From positions 62,001-126,000 of the forward strand of contig CAKMXJ010000020.1 in NCBI GenBank assembly GCA_928724745.1: a stretch of DNA of 64,000 nt, in the 5' to 3' direction. Numbering within the stretch: the first letter of the stretch is position 1; every line of letters begins with the position of its first letter. The position numbers were made by a program, and so were the translations under genes. The notes under the pieces are model-generated. The model was given only the letters and a program-made list of their open reading frames with translations. It ran no database searches and was not told the DNA's origin. Origin of the DNA: Anthracocystis setariae (lineage: Eukaryota; Basidiomycota; Ustilaginomycetes; Ustilaginales; Ustilaginaceae). Shown here piece by piece: positions 51,782 through 61,600 of this stretch.

Positions 51782-52042
51782 GCTGAGACCGGGCCGGGAG
51801 GAGCGAGTAAGCGGCCGAAGCTTTGATTGCGGGGTTGGGAAATGAAGACAAACACCGAATAACCTTATACTAAGCTCAACCATGCGACAAACGGGCCGGT
51901 TTTGATAGCGAGCAAGCACTACTACCACCAGATTGACCCGGTATGAGTGGATCACCGATGCACGATCAGCTCAATTTTGCTTACCTAATCGCGTCAAAAT
52001 CATCACGTGCAGCGCAAAAATTTGTAAATTTGCACGTGTTCT

Positions 52043-52059
52043 GAACAGACCCTATCTTC
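52043..52059 (-). repeat. right terminal inverted repeat, copy C
   Basis: GAACAGACCCTATCTTC, inverted partner of 48977-48993. Confidence 0.7.
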
Positions 52060-52227
52060 ACTCCGAACCACCATCTCATCCACGTCGACAGGGTCAACTC
52101 CTACATACAGCCGACCCCATCAACCACACCCTCTCGACGGCTACCGAAACCTCCCTACCGCTTTGACAGTGTTGGCCATCCCAAGTCACTTATCGACACC
52201 AATCGTTCATTGATTCATTCATTCGAG

Positions 52228-53727
52228 ATGCCGCCCAAGAAGAAGTCAGTCGCATCAGCTACAAAGAAGCAGCAAAAACCCTCAACCGATGAGGACTCGC
52301 TCGACGTTGCGCCAGATGCCATGCTCTCGATCCCTCCTCCACCCATCCCGTCGGAACCTTCGGCGCCTATCCTGCAGAGCTACACATACGCCTCTTCCGT
52401 GCCGTCGGAATGCAGCCGTATCGACCCCAACCACCCAGCCATCAAAGTGCCCTGCGTTCTCGGCGTCGACGAAGCTGGTCGTGGCCCTGTCCTCGGCCCG
52501 CTCGTCTACGCCGTTGCGTACTGTCCTTTAGCGTACCAAGACGCACTCCAAACGATCGGATTTGCAGACTCAAAAGCACTCACCGCCGAACGTCGCGATA
52601 CACTGCTCTCGGCCCTGATCGACGACTCCACCCACCTCGGCTGGGCAGTCCGGGTGATGTCGCCACAAGACATCTCGGCGGGCATGCTGCGGCGTCGTCC
52701 GATCAATCTGAACGCGCAGTCGAGTGCCGCCACGGTGGGACTGATCCAAGCCGTTTTGGATGCCGGCGTGGATGTGACCGAGATTTACGTGGATACCGTG
52801 GGCGATCCGAAGAGTTATGCGAGGTTGTTGAGCGGGCAGTTTGCGAGGTATCCGCATATCAAGTGGACGGTGACGAGTAAGGCCGATGCGATCTATCCGA
52901 TTGTTGGCGCGGCGAGTATCGCGGCCAAGGTGACGAGGGATAGGTGTATTGAGGCGTGGAGGTATGCGGAGCAGTCGGTGGCAAACGTTAAAGCTGAGGC
53001 GGGTGAGGTCCAGGAGAACGTGCTGGGGGATACGACGAATCGTGTCGAGCGTTCGCAGGAACAGGCGTTGAAGCGCAAAGCCGAAACCGGAGCTGGGACG
53101 GAGATCACCCGACAGATTTGGGACAACCTGGGCGCACTGGGGTCGGGCTATCCTGGTGATCCGAACACGGTTGCGTTTCTCAAACGCACACTGGATCCTG
53201 TCTTTGGTTGGCCGGGGATCGTGCGTTTCAGCTGGGCCACTGCCAAGACGATGCTCGACGACAAGGTGAAACCCGCCTCTGCGCCCTCTTCCACCGTGGC
53301 ACCGCCAGCGCTCGGGGGAAAGCGTCTGACACGTTCGCTCTCCCGCCCAACCGACGACGACGACGATGCCATCCAAGTGGACCCCGTCGTCGAATCTCGC
53401 GCCGTCAGCCTATACGGCACACACCTCCCACACCCCACCGTCCCCGGCATCACCACCACCACAACAACAACAAGAGGCTACAAAGTCAAATGGATCGACG
53501 AACCCGTATCGATCTCGAAATTCTTCGGTGGCAAGAAACCCACGCCCACCACCACCATCATCGCATCCAATACCCCCTCGGACGTGCAAACGACCATCAA
53601 CACCTGGCTTCAAACCGAACCCGCCCTCCCCCGCAAACACCCCCCCAGCCCGCTCGACACGGCCATCACTAAACTCACCAAAGACCTCGGCCTGGTCAGT
53701 GCCAACGCATGTTTCTCTTTGTCCTGA
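52228..53727 (+). CDS. RNH201: ribonuclease H2 catalytic subunit A
   Basis: A 499-residue RNase HII-type enzyme that cuts RNA in RNA-DNA hybrids and removes single ribonucleotides from DNA. The start is the ATG of MPPKKKSVAS; an earlier open frame has no ATG. Active-site motifs: GVDEAGRGPVLGPLVY (Asp81, Glu82), FADSKALTAERR (Asp114) and IYVDTVGDP (Asp about 189), followed by SKADAIYPIVGAASIAAKVTRDR. The protein is longer than the usual 300 residues: an insertion of about 50 residues follows AAKVTRD (with AEAGEVQENVLGDTTNRVERS), and a Ser/Thr/Pro-rich C-terminal extension of about 150 residues contains VSISKFFGGKK. It converges with SF3A3, 61 bp between stops. Confidence 0.93.
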   Translation: MPPKKKSVASATKKQQKPSTDEDSLDVAPDAMLSIPPPPIPSEPSAPILQSYTYASSVPSECSRIDPNHPAIKVPCVLGVDEAGRGPVLGPLVYAVAYCPLAYQDALQTIGFADSKALTAERRDTLLSALIDDSTHLGWAVRVMSPQDISAGMLRRRPINLNAQSSAATVGLIQAVLDAGVDVTEIYVDTVGDPKSYARLLSGQFARYPHIKWTVTSKADAIYPIVGAASIAAKVTRDRCIEAWRYAEQSVANVKAEAGEVQENVLGDTTNRVERSQEQALKRKAETGAGTEITRQIWDNLGALGSGYPGDPNTVAFLKRTLDPVFGWPGIVRFSWATAKTMLDDKVKPASAPSSTVAPPALGGKRLTRSLSRPTDDDDDAIQVDPVVESRAVSLYGTHLPHPTVPGITTTTTTTRGYKVKWIDEPVSISKFFGGKKPTPTTTIIASNTPSDVQTTINTWLQTEPALPRKHPPSPLDTAITKLTKDLGLVSANACFSLS

Positions 53728-53788
53728 GTAATCTCCCAATTGCAAATTCTACTCTTTTCTTACACGATTCCGAGGCAAGGAGAATTTT

Positions 53789-55453
53789 TTAGATCAGACC
53801 TTGCCTCTTGAGCAAGTCGAACGTCTTCTTGGTATACGTATTGCCATTGTCATCCTCCACCTCCTGACTATCCAATCCGGCACTGCTGGCGTCCAACTTG
53901 CCCTGTTTGCGCAGCTTGTCCGCCAACCCAAGCGCATCTGCGATCGAGGTGACGTCCCGAAACTGCACGGTATTGGGCAACCCTAAGGCACGCATTCCAA
54001 ACGCATGGCGGGTCTCGGTGAAATGCTTCTCAAAGTTCTTACGACCGTGGTAGACGTGGTCGGAGCAGATCTCGCATTTGAACTCGTTGCGCAGGCCGTG
54101 CAGCTTGTACAGCCAGAACGGGATCGGTCGACCGTCCCAGCCGATCGGCAGTTTCAACGGATTGTGCACACGTGTGGATGGATCATCGTCAGCTGCATCC
54201 ATATCCTCATCCATGCCTTGGCCGAGCGTGTCAAGCCCCGAAGTGGGCACAATCGAATGCATCCGGTTGAGCTCTTCCTCCGCCGCTTCGGCTTCAGCTT
54301 GACGCTCCCGATCAGTCAACGCTGCCTTGCGCTCCACATTCGACTTGGTATCCGCACGAATCGTACCCAAACACGACGCGAGCGAACGGATGATGGCTTC
54401 CTCGCGCGCAATCGCCTTGGCCCGAACGCGCGACTTGATCCGCTCCGCCTCACTCCGCCCGCCAGCCTCGTTGGACGACTTGGATGCATTTTCGCCACCA
54501 GACTGCGCCAACCGTGCAGCCGCCTTGAGATGCTTCGGCGACTTGAGATGCGCATCGTACACGGTTTGCTTGGAATAGAAGCGTCCACATGCCGCACACC
54601 AAATCCCCTCGCCCTCCGCCTCGTTCGCTTTCGCCTTACCATTGCTCGAGCCAAACACTTCATCACCCTGCTTCTCCCACCCCTCCACCTCGCGCTTCTC
54701 CCATCTGCCCTCGAACTCGTCCACCGCCTTGTCGGACATCTCATCCACGTTCGCCAGCGGCTGCGTCTTGCGCAAAAATCCGTCGAGGTATTTGCGCAGC
54801 TCGACGAGATACGCTCTGTACGCATCGGTCCTTTTGGTGGCGTTGGGGACGGGAGAGGACGGTCCGGCGAGCGTATCGAACTCGTCGATGTAGGCCAAGT
54901 AGGAAAGACGTTTGGCACCTTTTAGGTTGAGATAGGCTTCGTGGTGGATGTAGAGGTCAAGGAAGCGACCGGCCATCTCTTCGCCGGAGAACATGCGGTC
55001 GACAAAGTCCACTGCCGTTGTCAAAGTCGATGCTTCGACATCAACGCCTGCAGCGGTGGTACCGGTGGACTCCAACGCGCCAAAGTCGACCGAGAATGCA
55101 TCTGGCAGCGATCCTGGGTACCTGTCGTGGTAATCGCGGATGCGGCCGAGCCGTGCGTAGAACTCGCCGAACGTGTCGTCGCCATCTTGCTCGACGGGGC
55201 GAGTGGAGGAGAGGGTCTCGAGCTCGCGTTGTCGGTCACCATGTGGATCGTTGTAGAAGCGGTCAAGGTAGCGGTATCGGGAGGATATACGATCGAGCAG
55301 GTCGGATGCTTTGTGTGCGCGTTTGAGCTTGTCCTTGTGCGTGAGCGCCGAGGTGGAAGACGAGGAGAGAAGGAGGTCGACGAGTGCTTGTTGATAGCGC
55401 TCGGCTTCTTCGTGCGTCTGCCGCGCCACTTCGATGAGCGAAGTATCTGCCAT
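53789..55453 (-). CDS. SF3A3: splicing factor 3A subunit 3 (SF3a60/Prp9)
   Basis: A 554-residue U2 snRNP component needed for pre-spliceosome assembly. The start is taken at the ATG of MADTSLIEVARQTHEEAERYQQALVDLL, matching the family's N-terminal helix; the frame stays open upstream with another ATG (MSKTPKNL) that would overlap the divergent promoter. Visible features: FYNDPHGDRQRELE and YPGSLPDAF in the N-terminal half, a first C2H2 finger WCAACGRFYSKQTVYDAHLKSPKHLKA (about 287-313), and the C-terminal domain GWDGRPIPFWLYKLHGLRNEFKCEICSDHVYHGRKNFEKHFTETRH with the second finger, then RALGLPNTVQFRDV. The last segment is the best conserved in the family. Divergent from FAL1. Confidence 0.93.
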   Translation of the reverse strand: MADTSLIEVARQTHEEAERYQQALVDLLLSSSSTSALTHKDKLKRAHKASDLLDRISSRYRYLDRFYNDPHGDRQRELETLSSTRPVEQDGDDTFGEFYARLGRIRDYHDRYPGSLPDAFSVDFGALESTGTTAAGVDVEASTLTTAVDFVDRMFSGEEMAGRFLDLYIHHEAYLNLKGAKRLSYLAYIDEFDTLAGPSSPVPNATKRTDAYRAYLVELRKYLDGFLRKTQPLANVDEMSDKAVDEFEGRWEKREVEGWEKQGDEVFGSSNGKAKANEAEGEGIWCAACGRFYSKQTVYDAHLKSPKHLKAAARLAQSGGENASKSSNEAGGRSEAERIKSRVRAKAIAREEAIIRSLASCLGTIRADTKSNVERKAALTDRERQAEAEAAEEELNRMHSIVPTSGLDTLGQGMDEDMDAADDDPSTRVHNPLKLPIGWDGRPIPFWLYKLHGLRNEFKCEICSDHVYHGRKNFEKHFTETRHAFGMRALGLPNTVQFRDVTSIADALGLADKLRKQGKLDASSAGLDSQEVEDDNGNTYTKKTFDLLKRQGLI

Positions 55454-55756
55454 GGTTTCCAGCCTGTTCCAAATCGAATCGGCTCTGCGATCGGAAAGCG
55501 TCGAAGTTCGAGTGGGCAATGATGAAGAAGGAGAGGAAGAGCGATCAATCAAACGGGTTTCGTGGAGGTTTTTTGGCGTCTTGGACATCCGAAATCCGGA
55601 TTTTGGGGGGCGCAGACTGGTCACGTGCGCCATGATTTTTGGACGCTGTTTGTGACCTTGTCTCGACATTTCATCCTCACCACCTGCCACCACCATCATC
55701 TGTATACCCGCTTCGCACCCACGGCACCATTCTGCAGTGACAGAGACGTTGCAAAC
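55454..55756. promoter_or_regulatory. divergent promoter of SF3A3 and FAL1
   Basis: About 300 bp between the two starts, both of RNA-processing genes. It contains GA-rich sequence near 55520-55545 and a CACGTG-like TCACGTGCG at about 55620. No other feature seen. Confidence 0.5.
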
Positions 55757-56950
55757 ATGTCTGGCAGAGTCAATGCGGGCGACGACAAGCTCAAGTTCGA
55801 GTCTTCCGAGACCGTCAAGATCGCGCCCACTTTCGATGCCATGGGGCTCAAGGAGGACCTTTTGCGTGGCATCTATGCGTACAACTTTGAAAAGCCATCA
55901 GCGATCCAGCAGCGCGCTATACTACCCATCATACGAGGGCGAGACGTTATCGCTCAGGCACAGTCGGGCACCGGAAAGACGGCGACGTTCTCCATTTCGA
56001 TGCTGCAGTCCATCGACACGACGCTGCGCGAAACACAGGCTCTGGTACTGTCGCCAACGAGGGAACTGGCGATTCAGATCCAGTCGGTGGTGCTCGCTTT
56101 GGGAGACTACCTCAACGTTCAATGCCATGCATGCATCGGGGGCACAAGTGTGGGTGAGGATATACGTAAACTCGATTATGGTCAGCATATTGTCTCGGGC
56201 ACTCCCGGTCGAGTGTACGATATGATCCGACGTCGAAATTTGCGCACCAAGAACATCAAGATGCTCATCCTCGACGAGGCCGATGAGCTGCTCAATATGG
56301 GCTTCAAAGATCAGATCTACGACGTGTACCGCTACCTGCCGCCGTCGACGCAGGTGGTGTTGCTATCGGCCACGCTCCCAGCGGATGTGCTAGAGATGAC
56401 GAGCAAGTTCATGACCGACCCGGTGCGCATCCTGGTCAAGCGCGATGAACTTACGCTCGAAGGCATCCGCCAATTCTTTGTCGCCGTGGAAAAGGAAGAG
56501 TGGAAGTTCGATACGCTGTGCGACCTGTACGACACGCTCACCATCACTCAAGCGGTGTTCTTCTGCAATACGCGGCGCAAGGTGGATTGGCTCGCTGCCA
56601 AACTCAAGGAGAACAATTTCCAGGTATCGGCGATGCATGGCGAGATGCAGCAGAAGGAGCGCGATGAAGTGATGGCCGAGTTTCGACAGGGTAGTTCCAG
56701 GGTGTTGATCACAACGGATGTGTGGGCGAGGGGGATCGATATTGCTAATATCAGTTTGGTGATCAATTACGATTTGCCGTCGAATAGGGAGAATTATATT
56801 CATAGGATTGGAAGGAGTGGTAGGTTTGGTAGGACCGGCGTGGCGATCAATTTTGTTACCAATGACGATGTTAGGACGCTCAGGGATATAGAGCAGTTTT
56901 ATTCGACGCAGATCGATGAAATGCCCGCCAAGGTTGAGGATATCATCTAA
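55757..56950 (+). CDS. FAL1: eIF4A3/Fal1 DEAD-box RNA helicase
   Basis: A 397-residue ATP-dependent RNA helicase of the eIF4A family, most like eIF4A-III (exon-junction complex core; yeast Fal1 acts in 40S rRNA processing). The start is the ATG of [14 protein letters not shown]. Motifs: Q-motif region [24 protein letters not shown] (motif I, about 67-74), [22 protein letters not shown] (motif II, about 171-178), SAT, HGEMQQ, ARGIDI and [11 protein letters not shown] (motif VI). Segments [24 protein letters not shown] and [22 protein letters not shown] are typical of eIF4A3 rather than eIF4A1. Full length without introns. Confidence 0.94.
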   Translation: MSGRVNAGDDKLKFESSETVKIAPTFDAMGLKEDLLRGIYAYNFEKPSAIQQRAILPIIRGRDVIAQAQSGTGKTATFSISMLQSIDTTLRETQALVLSPTRELAIQIQSVVLALGDYLNVQCHACIGGTSVGEDIRKLDYGQHIVSGTPGRVYDMIRRRNLRTKNIKMLILDEADELLNMGFKDQIYDVYRYLPPSTQVVLLSATLPADVLEMTSKFMTDPVRILVKRDELTLEGIRQFFVAVEKEEWKFDTLCDLYDTLTITQAVFFCNTRRKVDWLAAKLKENNFQVSAMHGEMQQKERDEVMAEFRQGSSRVLITTDVWARGIDIANISLVINYDLPSNRENYIHRIGRSGRFGRTGVAINFVTNDDVRTLRDIEQFYSTQIDEMPAKVEDII

Positions 56951-57512
56951 CCCCCACCCCCCATGGCTCCGGCTCAAGCCAATCGAAGTGTACTTTTAGC
57001 CACCCTCAGTTGGGCTGTGTGAACACACCGAAGCGGTAAGGATGCGTGGCGTTATGAAAGGTGGACGGCGCAATTGGGGTTGTGATATGGAGCGGGTGTT
57101 CTCAGGGTAGGCTTTCGGGGCGTTCAATTTGGGTGGTTGGGGATGGTTGCTGTGTCGCTCCGGAGCAGTTCTCACGGTGCAAAGTGGAAGCTGACTTCGA
57201 TCGATCATGGCGGCTGAATTGACGCCCGCACGGAGATACTGTACTGTACTGTATGATGCAGTGGGTATCATCGATGGTCGATCGCTCGCGCACCCACCTT
57301 CATCGACGGCGCTGGTACATTCTCAATTCATCATGCGATCGCACAACACCCGCCACGCTTCATACCCCCCCCTCCCCCTCATCTACTGCTTCTCTCTCGT
57401 CAATCTGGCTCGACGGAGAGGAAATATAAACGCGCTTCTACGTATCTCCCTCCCGAAATCTCTCGCTCTTGTAAATTACTCTTTTTTTTTCCCCTTGAGG
57501 TAGATTGCGATT
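56951..57512. promoter_or_regulatory. upstream region of the secreted protein gene
   Basis: About 560 bp. It contains a TACTGTACTGTACTG cluster at about 57236-57252 and a C/T-rich stretch from 57365. No gene was recognised. Confidence 0.45.
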
Positions 57513-58457
57513 ATGGTGAGGGTACGACATTTGCTGCTGGTGGTGGTTGTGATGGTGATCGTGTATGGGGTTGGTGGGACTCCTCCGCCGCATGTGGTTG
57601 GCAATGGCGAATTGTGGCGAGCGATTCAATACATTTCTCTCACCGATGTCCAGGCCTCATTGGCGGAGCGCTTCCCACACGTTCCCGCACCTCAACGCGC
57701 ATTTATCGGCCACATCCCCTCCTCCCTCTGGCCTTTTGTCACGGGCGCCGATGCTACTGGTCGACTCTACCTCTCCGCCCCCCCACGCGGTCATGCCATG
57801 CTACTAACCAATAAAGCCGCCCTCGCAGACATCCCCATCTTCCAACCCCCCTCCTCCTCCTCCACCGGCGCCCCCATGTGGACTCAAGAGGTTCTACGCG
57901 GGGTAGGGGTGGTCACTGATTTCGATGGAAATGTGCACTTCTTCCGCACCGTCCCTTTCATCCCCCACCCCCTGGCCCCCACCCCCACCGCAGGAGGAGC
58001 AGGAGGAGGAGGGGTGGGGGTGGGTACAACGATTCCCCTCCCACATTCCCTGCGTAGAACCTCCTCCTACGGTGCAAGGAAAATCTCTTTAACCCTCCCC
58101 GACCATTCAATCTACCACGCCAAAAATCCAGTCAAACTATCCCACATCTCCATCCACCCCCTCCATCCCCCCACCACCACCATCACCACTGCTACCCCTC
58201 CTCCACCGTCAATCTACCCCGCTCCGCTCACCCACGCCATCCTCAACCCGCCCTCCCCGCCCAACTACCACTCCTCCACAGACAACGTCCAGTGGTCAAG
58301 CCTCCCCATCTGGTCAGCCACCGACCGAAAGGCTGCTGCTGCTGCGGCTAGTCAGAGCAACCGGAAAAGGTGGTGGAATTGGTTCAAAATGCGCACAGGT
58401 TCAAGTGAGCGCAGGGGAGGGGGAGGCGGAGGGGGAGGCGGATTTGGTTCGGGTTAA
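57513..58457 (+). CDS. secreted protein of unknown function, candidate effector
   Basis: A 314-residue protein beginning with a clear signal peptide (RVRHLLLVVVVMVIVYGVGG; cleavage near residue 22). The mature protein starts TPPPHVVGNGELWRAIQYISL and has a compact N-terminal part (about 25-165) with PHVPAPQRAFIGHIPSSLWPFVTG, GRLYLSAPP and VTDFDGNVHFFRTVPF. The second half is Pro/Ser/Thr/His-rich, with Gly-rich runs and a basic Trp-rich end (RKRWWNWFKMRTG) followed by poly-Gly. I see no Cys in the protein and no membrane helix beyond the signal. I do not recognise the family. In smut fungi such secreted proteins of unknown fold are often plant-colonisation effectors; that role is inference only. 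It converges with the Ser-rich gene. Confidence 0.8.
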   Translation: MVRVRHLLLVVVVMVIVYGVGGTPPPHVVGNGELWRAIQYISLTDVQASLAERFPHVPAPQRAFIGHIPSSLWPFVTGADATGRLYLSAPPRGHAMLLTNKAALADIPIFQPPSSSSTGAPMWTQEVLRGVGVVTDFDGNVHFFRTVPFIPHPLAPTPTAGGAGGGGVGVGTTIPLPHSLRRTSSYGARKISLTLPDHSIYHAKNPVKLSHISIHPLHPPTTTITTATPPPPSIYPAPLTHAILNPPSPPNYHSSTDNVQWSSLPIWSATDRKAAAAAASQSNRKRWWNWFKMRTGSSERRGGGGGGGGGFGSG

Positions 58458-58667
58458 GTGGTTGGTTTTTTTTTTCCCGTGGGGTGTAACCATACATCGC
58501 ACTTCTTTTTTTTTTCATGCAGTAGTCGTCTCACCCCTGCATTTCACAATCATAGCCACTACCCCTGATAAGAACCTTAACTCGTCCAGCTTTGAAACAG
58601 TGAGACGGTGGAGCAATACAACGAGTGCGGTCTAGCAAGCAGCAGCAAAAAGCAACTTGAAACTTGG

Positions 58668-61600
58668 CTACGCTGCAGTGACCGTCTGCGCCGTCCTCGG
58701 CCTACTCTGTGGTCTAGGCGGCGCAGGCAGAGGTTGGTACCCTTCTGCAATCATCTCGCTTGTCACGATCGTAAAGTTGGCCAGCACTTGACGCGGTACG
58801 ATCTTGCCGGCATCCGTGTGGTGCTGCCGCTGACTGATCGCACGGACGGTCGAGATTTGTTCTCGGCTCGGAAATTGCGACTCGCCCCAGGCGTCCGCGG
58901 TGAATGGCCGGCGATGAGCATCTCCCCCATCGATCGTCCTGCTTCTCTGCCTTCGCTGGCGGTTGCCATCCGCGAATGAAGAAGGCGTGAGCACAGCACC
59001 GACAAAGGATCTCTGTTGACGCAGCGGGGGCGGTGCAGACTGCGCAGTTTCGGTTGCGGTGCGGGCGAGGTACTCCATCTTGATCGTCTCTGACGCCGTG
59101 GGTGGGCGGCTAGAGCTTGTACCAGCTCCATTGCCCGTGCGAGGTAGATTAGAAAGAAGGCACTCGAGGCTCGACACTTCCTGATGCAAAGCTCTTCGAT
59201 GAGAGTGGTTGGAAGACGATGCTGAAGAGTGCATCGATGTACTTCTCTGCCTGTTTTCAAGCGCTGGGCTACCAGGCGCTGCAAGAGTATCGCGCTGTGG
59301 AGGTGTAATCACGTTCGCCTGCAACAGCGCTGGATCAATCCTGCTCTTCCTCGCCAGCCCCGCCGGTAGACTGATCGGGATCAACTTTCGACCATTGATG
59401 ATCAAGGGCTTGACCATCTGCACGCTTGTCGAGCTGATCGATGAAGCGCTCATCGAGCTCATCGACCCTTTCTGCTGCAATGTTCGGCTGGTCTCGGTAT
59501 TTCCAAGGTCGAGCTGCAGAGCAGTTGCATCGGCAGCAGTGGCCGACTTAGCTGCAGTAGCTCGAAGGCGGCGCGAACCGGGACTAGCCTGTCCGAAGTG
59601 TGTGCTCACCGGCGACGCCTCCAGAAGCAATTTGGACGACGAGGAGCCATTCCCAGCGCCAACACCATCTCTCCCTGGAGTGGTAGGCTGCGAGCAGTAG
59701 CTCGAGTCAGCTGAACCTACACTGAAAGCAAAGTGCCCCTTGCGACTTGCTCTTCGCAGAGGGCTGTTATAGTTGCTCGTGTTGTTGCTGCATCGAACAG
59801 GCGAGACCGGTAGAGGCAGTTCGGTAGCGAGCTGCTTGTTGGAATGACGAGAAGATGCTGGTGAAGCAGCGGCAGTACCTTTCGCATGATGGTCGTATGG
59901 ATGTAAAGGAGACAGGGGCGCCCCCTCCAAGCTCGAAGACATCGCCTTGGAAGCGAGTGTGGGACCCATCTGCTTCTTGACCAGATTGAGCAGACGGGAC
60001 TTGCGAGCTCGCTCAGGATCAAGCAAGATTGCCGAGCAAGAGAAGCGGACAGCGACGAAGCGCCTGTGATCCGGATTCGGTCCATCCTGCTCAACACGGT
60101 AAGCCAATTTCCACGCCAGCCTGCCCTTTCGCTCGTAGCCAGACACTTGGTGATCACCGAGGATCTTGAGCGAGAGCGTAGCTTGACGCGTCAAAAGGTC
60201 CGCCTTCGTGTCTTCGCCGATGGTCAGATGCTTGAGCAAGACGGACTCATCCGATTTGCGAAGCATGCCGAACAAGAAGGCTCCGTCATGTCCATCTTCG
60301 AACGGTCCGAACTCGAGCGTACCCGACTGCTCAGCTTCTTGGTTTTTATCGCCGCGCGACTTAGGTCGCTTAGGAGTCGATGTACGAGCAGCTTCTGTGT
60401 GCTCCACGAGCTGTTCGGGCCTGCCAAAGGGGTCGTAAGCCAGGTAGCTCATGGTGATTCGGAATACGCGTCCGTGATCTTGTTCCAGATGGAGGGTCAA
60501 CCCTGAGTTCAGATATGACGCCCAACCTGCTCCTCCCTGCTTTCCTGTCGATCCTGCACTTTTGCTCTTTGGTTTTGGAAATGTGGACGTGAGTCCGGGA
60601 GTGACGGGAAGCGAACTGTTGGTAGTAGCAGGCGAGCTCGCCGAGTGGATCGAAGTGCCAGGCGTAGGTTGCATGAACATGGTCGAGTGCAAATCCGAGC
60701 TCGTAGTAGAGACTTGACTGGCATGGCGTGGAGGGATGGCAGCCGAAGCGAGACGAGCAGCCATGACAGGTCTTTGCGCGACGAACCCCGCCGATCCACC
60801 TCGATGAGCAACATTGTGGACAGCTGCCTGCATATTGGAAGCCTCGGCAACATCCGACTCGCCCAATGTACGCGAACGGAATCGGCGACCAAAGAACGGC
60901 TCGCGCCCATCTGTTTGCGCAGTCGAGGGACGACGGTCAGTAGCTCCGCTGATGAGCTTGCCCGGAAGAGGAGGCACCGGAGGCTGCATGTGGAACGGCT
61001 GCTCGGAGGGGAAAAGTGAACATGTTGTGAGACGCAGTTTGGGCGTTGAAGCGACACGAGCACGCAAGGTTCTCGAGGCTGTCGATCTGCTGGCGGCTTC
61101 GATGCCTTTGCTGTTCGCAACCACTTTCGACGCTGCTGAAGGTGCGGGTGAGATGTTGTAAGAATGCACCTCGTATCTTGTGTGCTCATGGGGAGATGGC
61201 ATGGAGAGGATTGGTGGTAGTGGTATGTTGGAAGTTGTCAATGGAGAAACTTGCGACGATTGACTGTAAACGTCAGCAGTACTGGGACGACGGCAAGGCT
61301 CCCGAACGTAACGACCATGAGTGGCAGTGATATTCGAGTTGAAAGAAGCAAGCGAAGGAAGTGAAGGAATGCTGAGAGTTTCGCTTGCTTTATAAGAGGG
61401 ACCGTTGTTCTGTCCTTTGGGTATCAGTGAAGAGCCTCTTCTGATTGCTGAAGCTCCCGAGCTCGGTGACAGAAACGCTTCTGCCCTTTGATTGTCGGCG
61501 AAGACGATTGCAGGCTGGAAGAGGGTGGTCTGGGCCGGCGAGCCATCGGCACTCCACGCGGAAGCTGAATTTGCGCTCGTCTGTGTCGAGGCCTGTGAAG

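Larger units (their letters stand above)
48977..52059. mobile_element. PIF/Harbinger-like DNA transposon, copy C (distinct subfamily)
   Basis: A two-gene element related to copies A and B but in opposite gene order (transposase +, Myb-like -, still tail to tail, 43 bp between stops). Its ends differ: left GAAGAGAGGGTCTGTTC (48977-48993) and right GAACAGACCCTATCTTC (52043-52059) form a 17-bp inverted repeat with one mismatch. No clean 3-bp duplication flanks any choice of end, so the exact termini are uncertain by a few bases. A perfect 54-bp palindrome lies at 49058-49111. Both genes are open. It sits in the divergent promoter region of RRP6 and the RNase H2A gene. Confidence 0.82.

Noticed and set aside
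48977..52059. A 3-bp target duplication for transposon C
   Set aside because: Each possible terminus between GAAGA and GGGTC was compared; no pair of flanking triplets matched.
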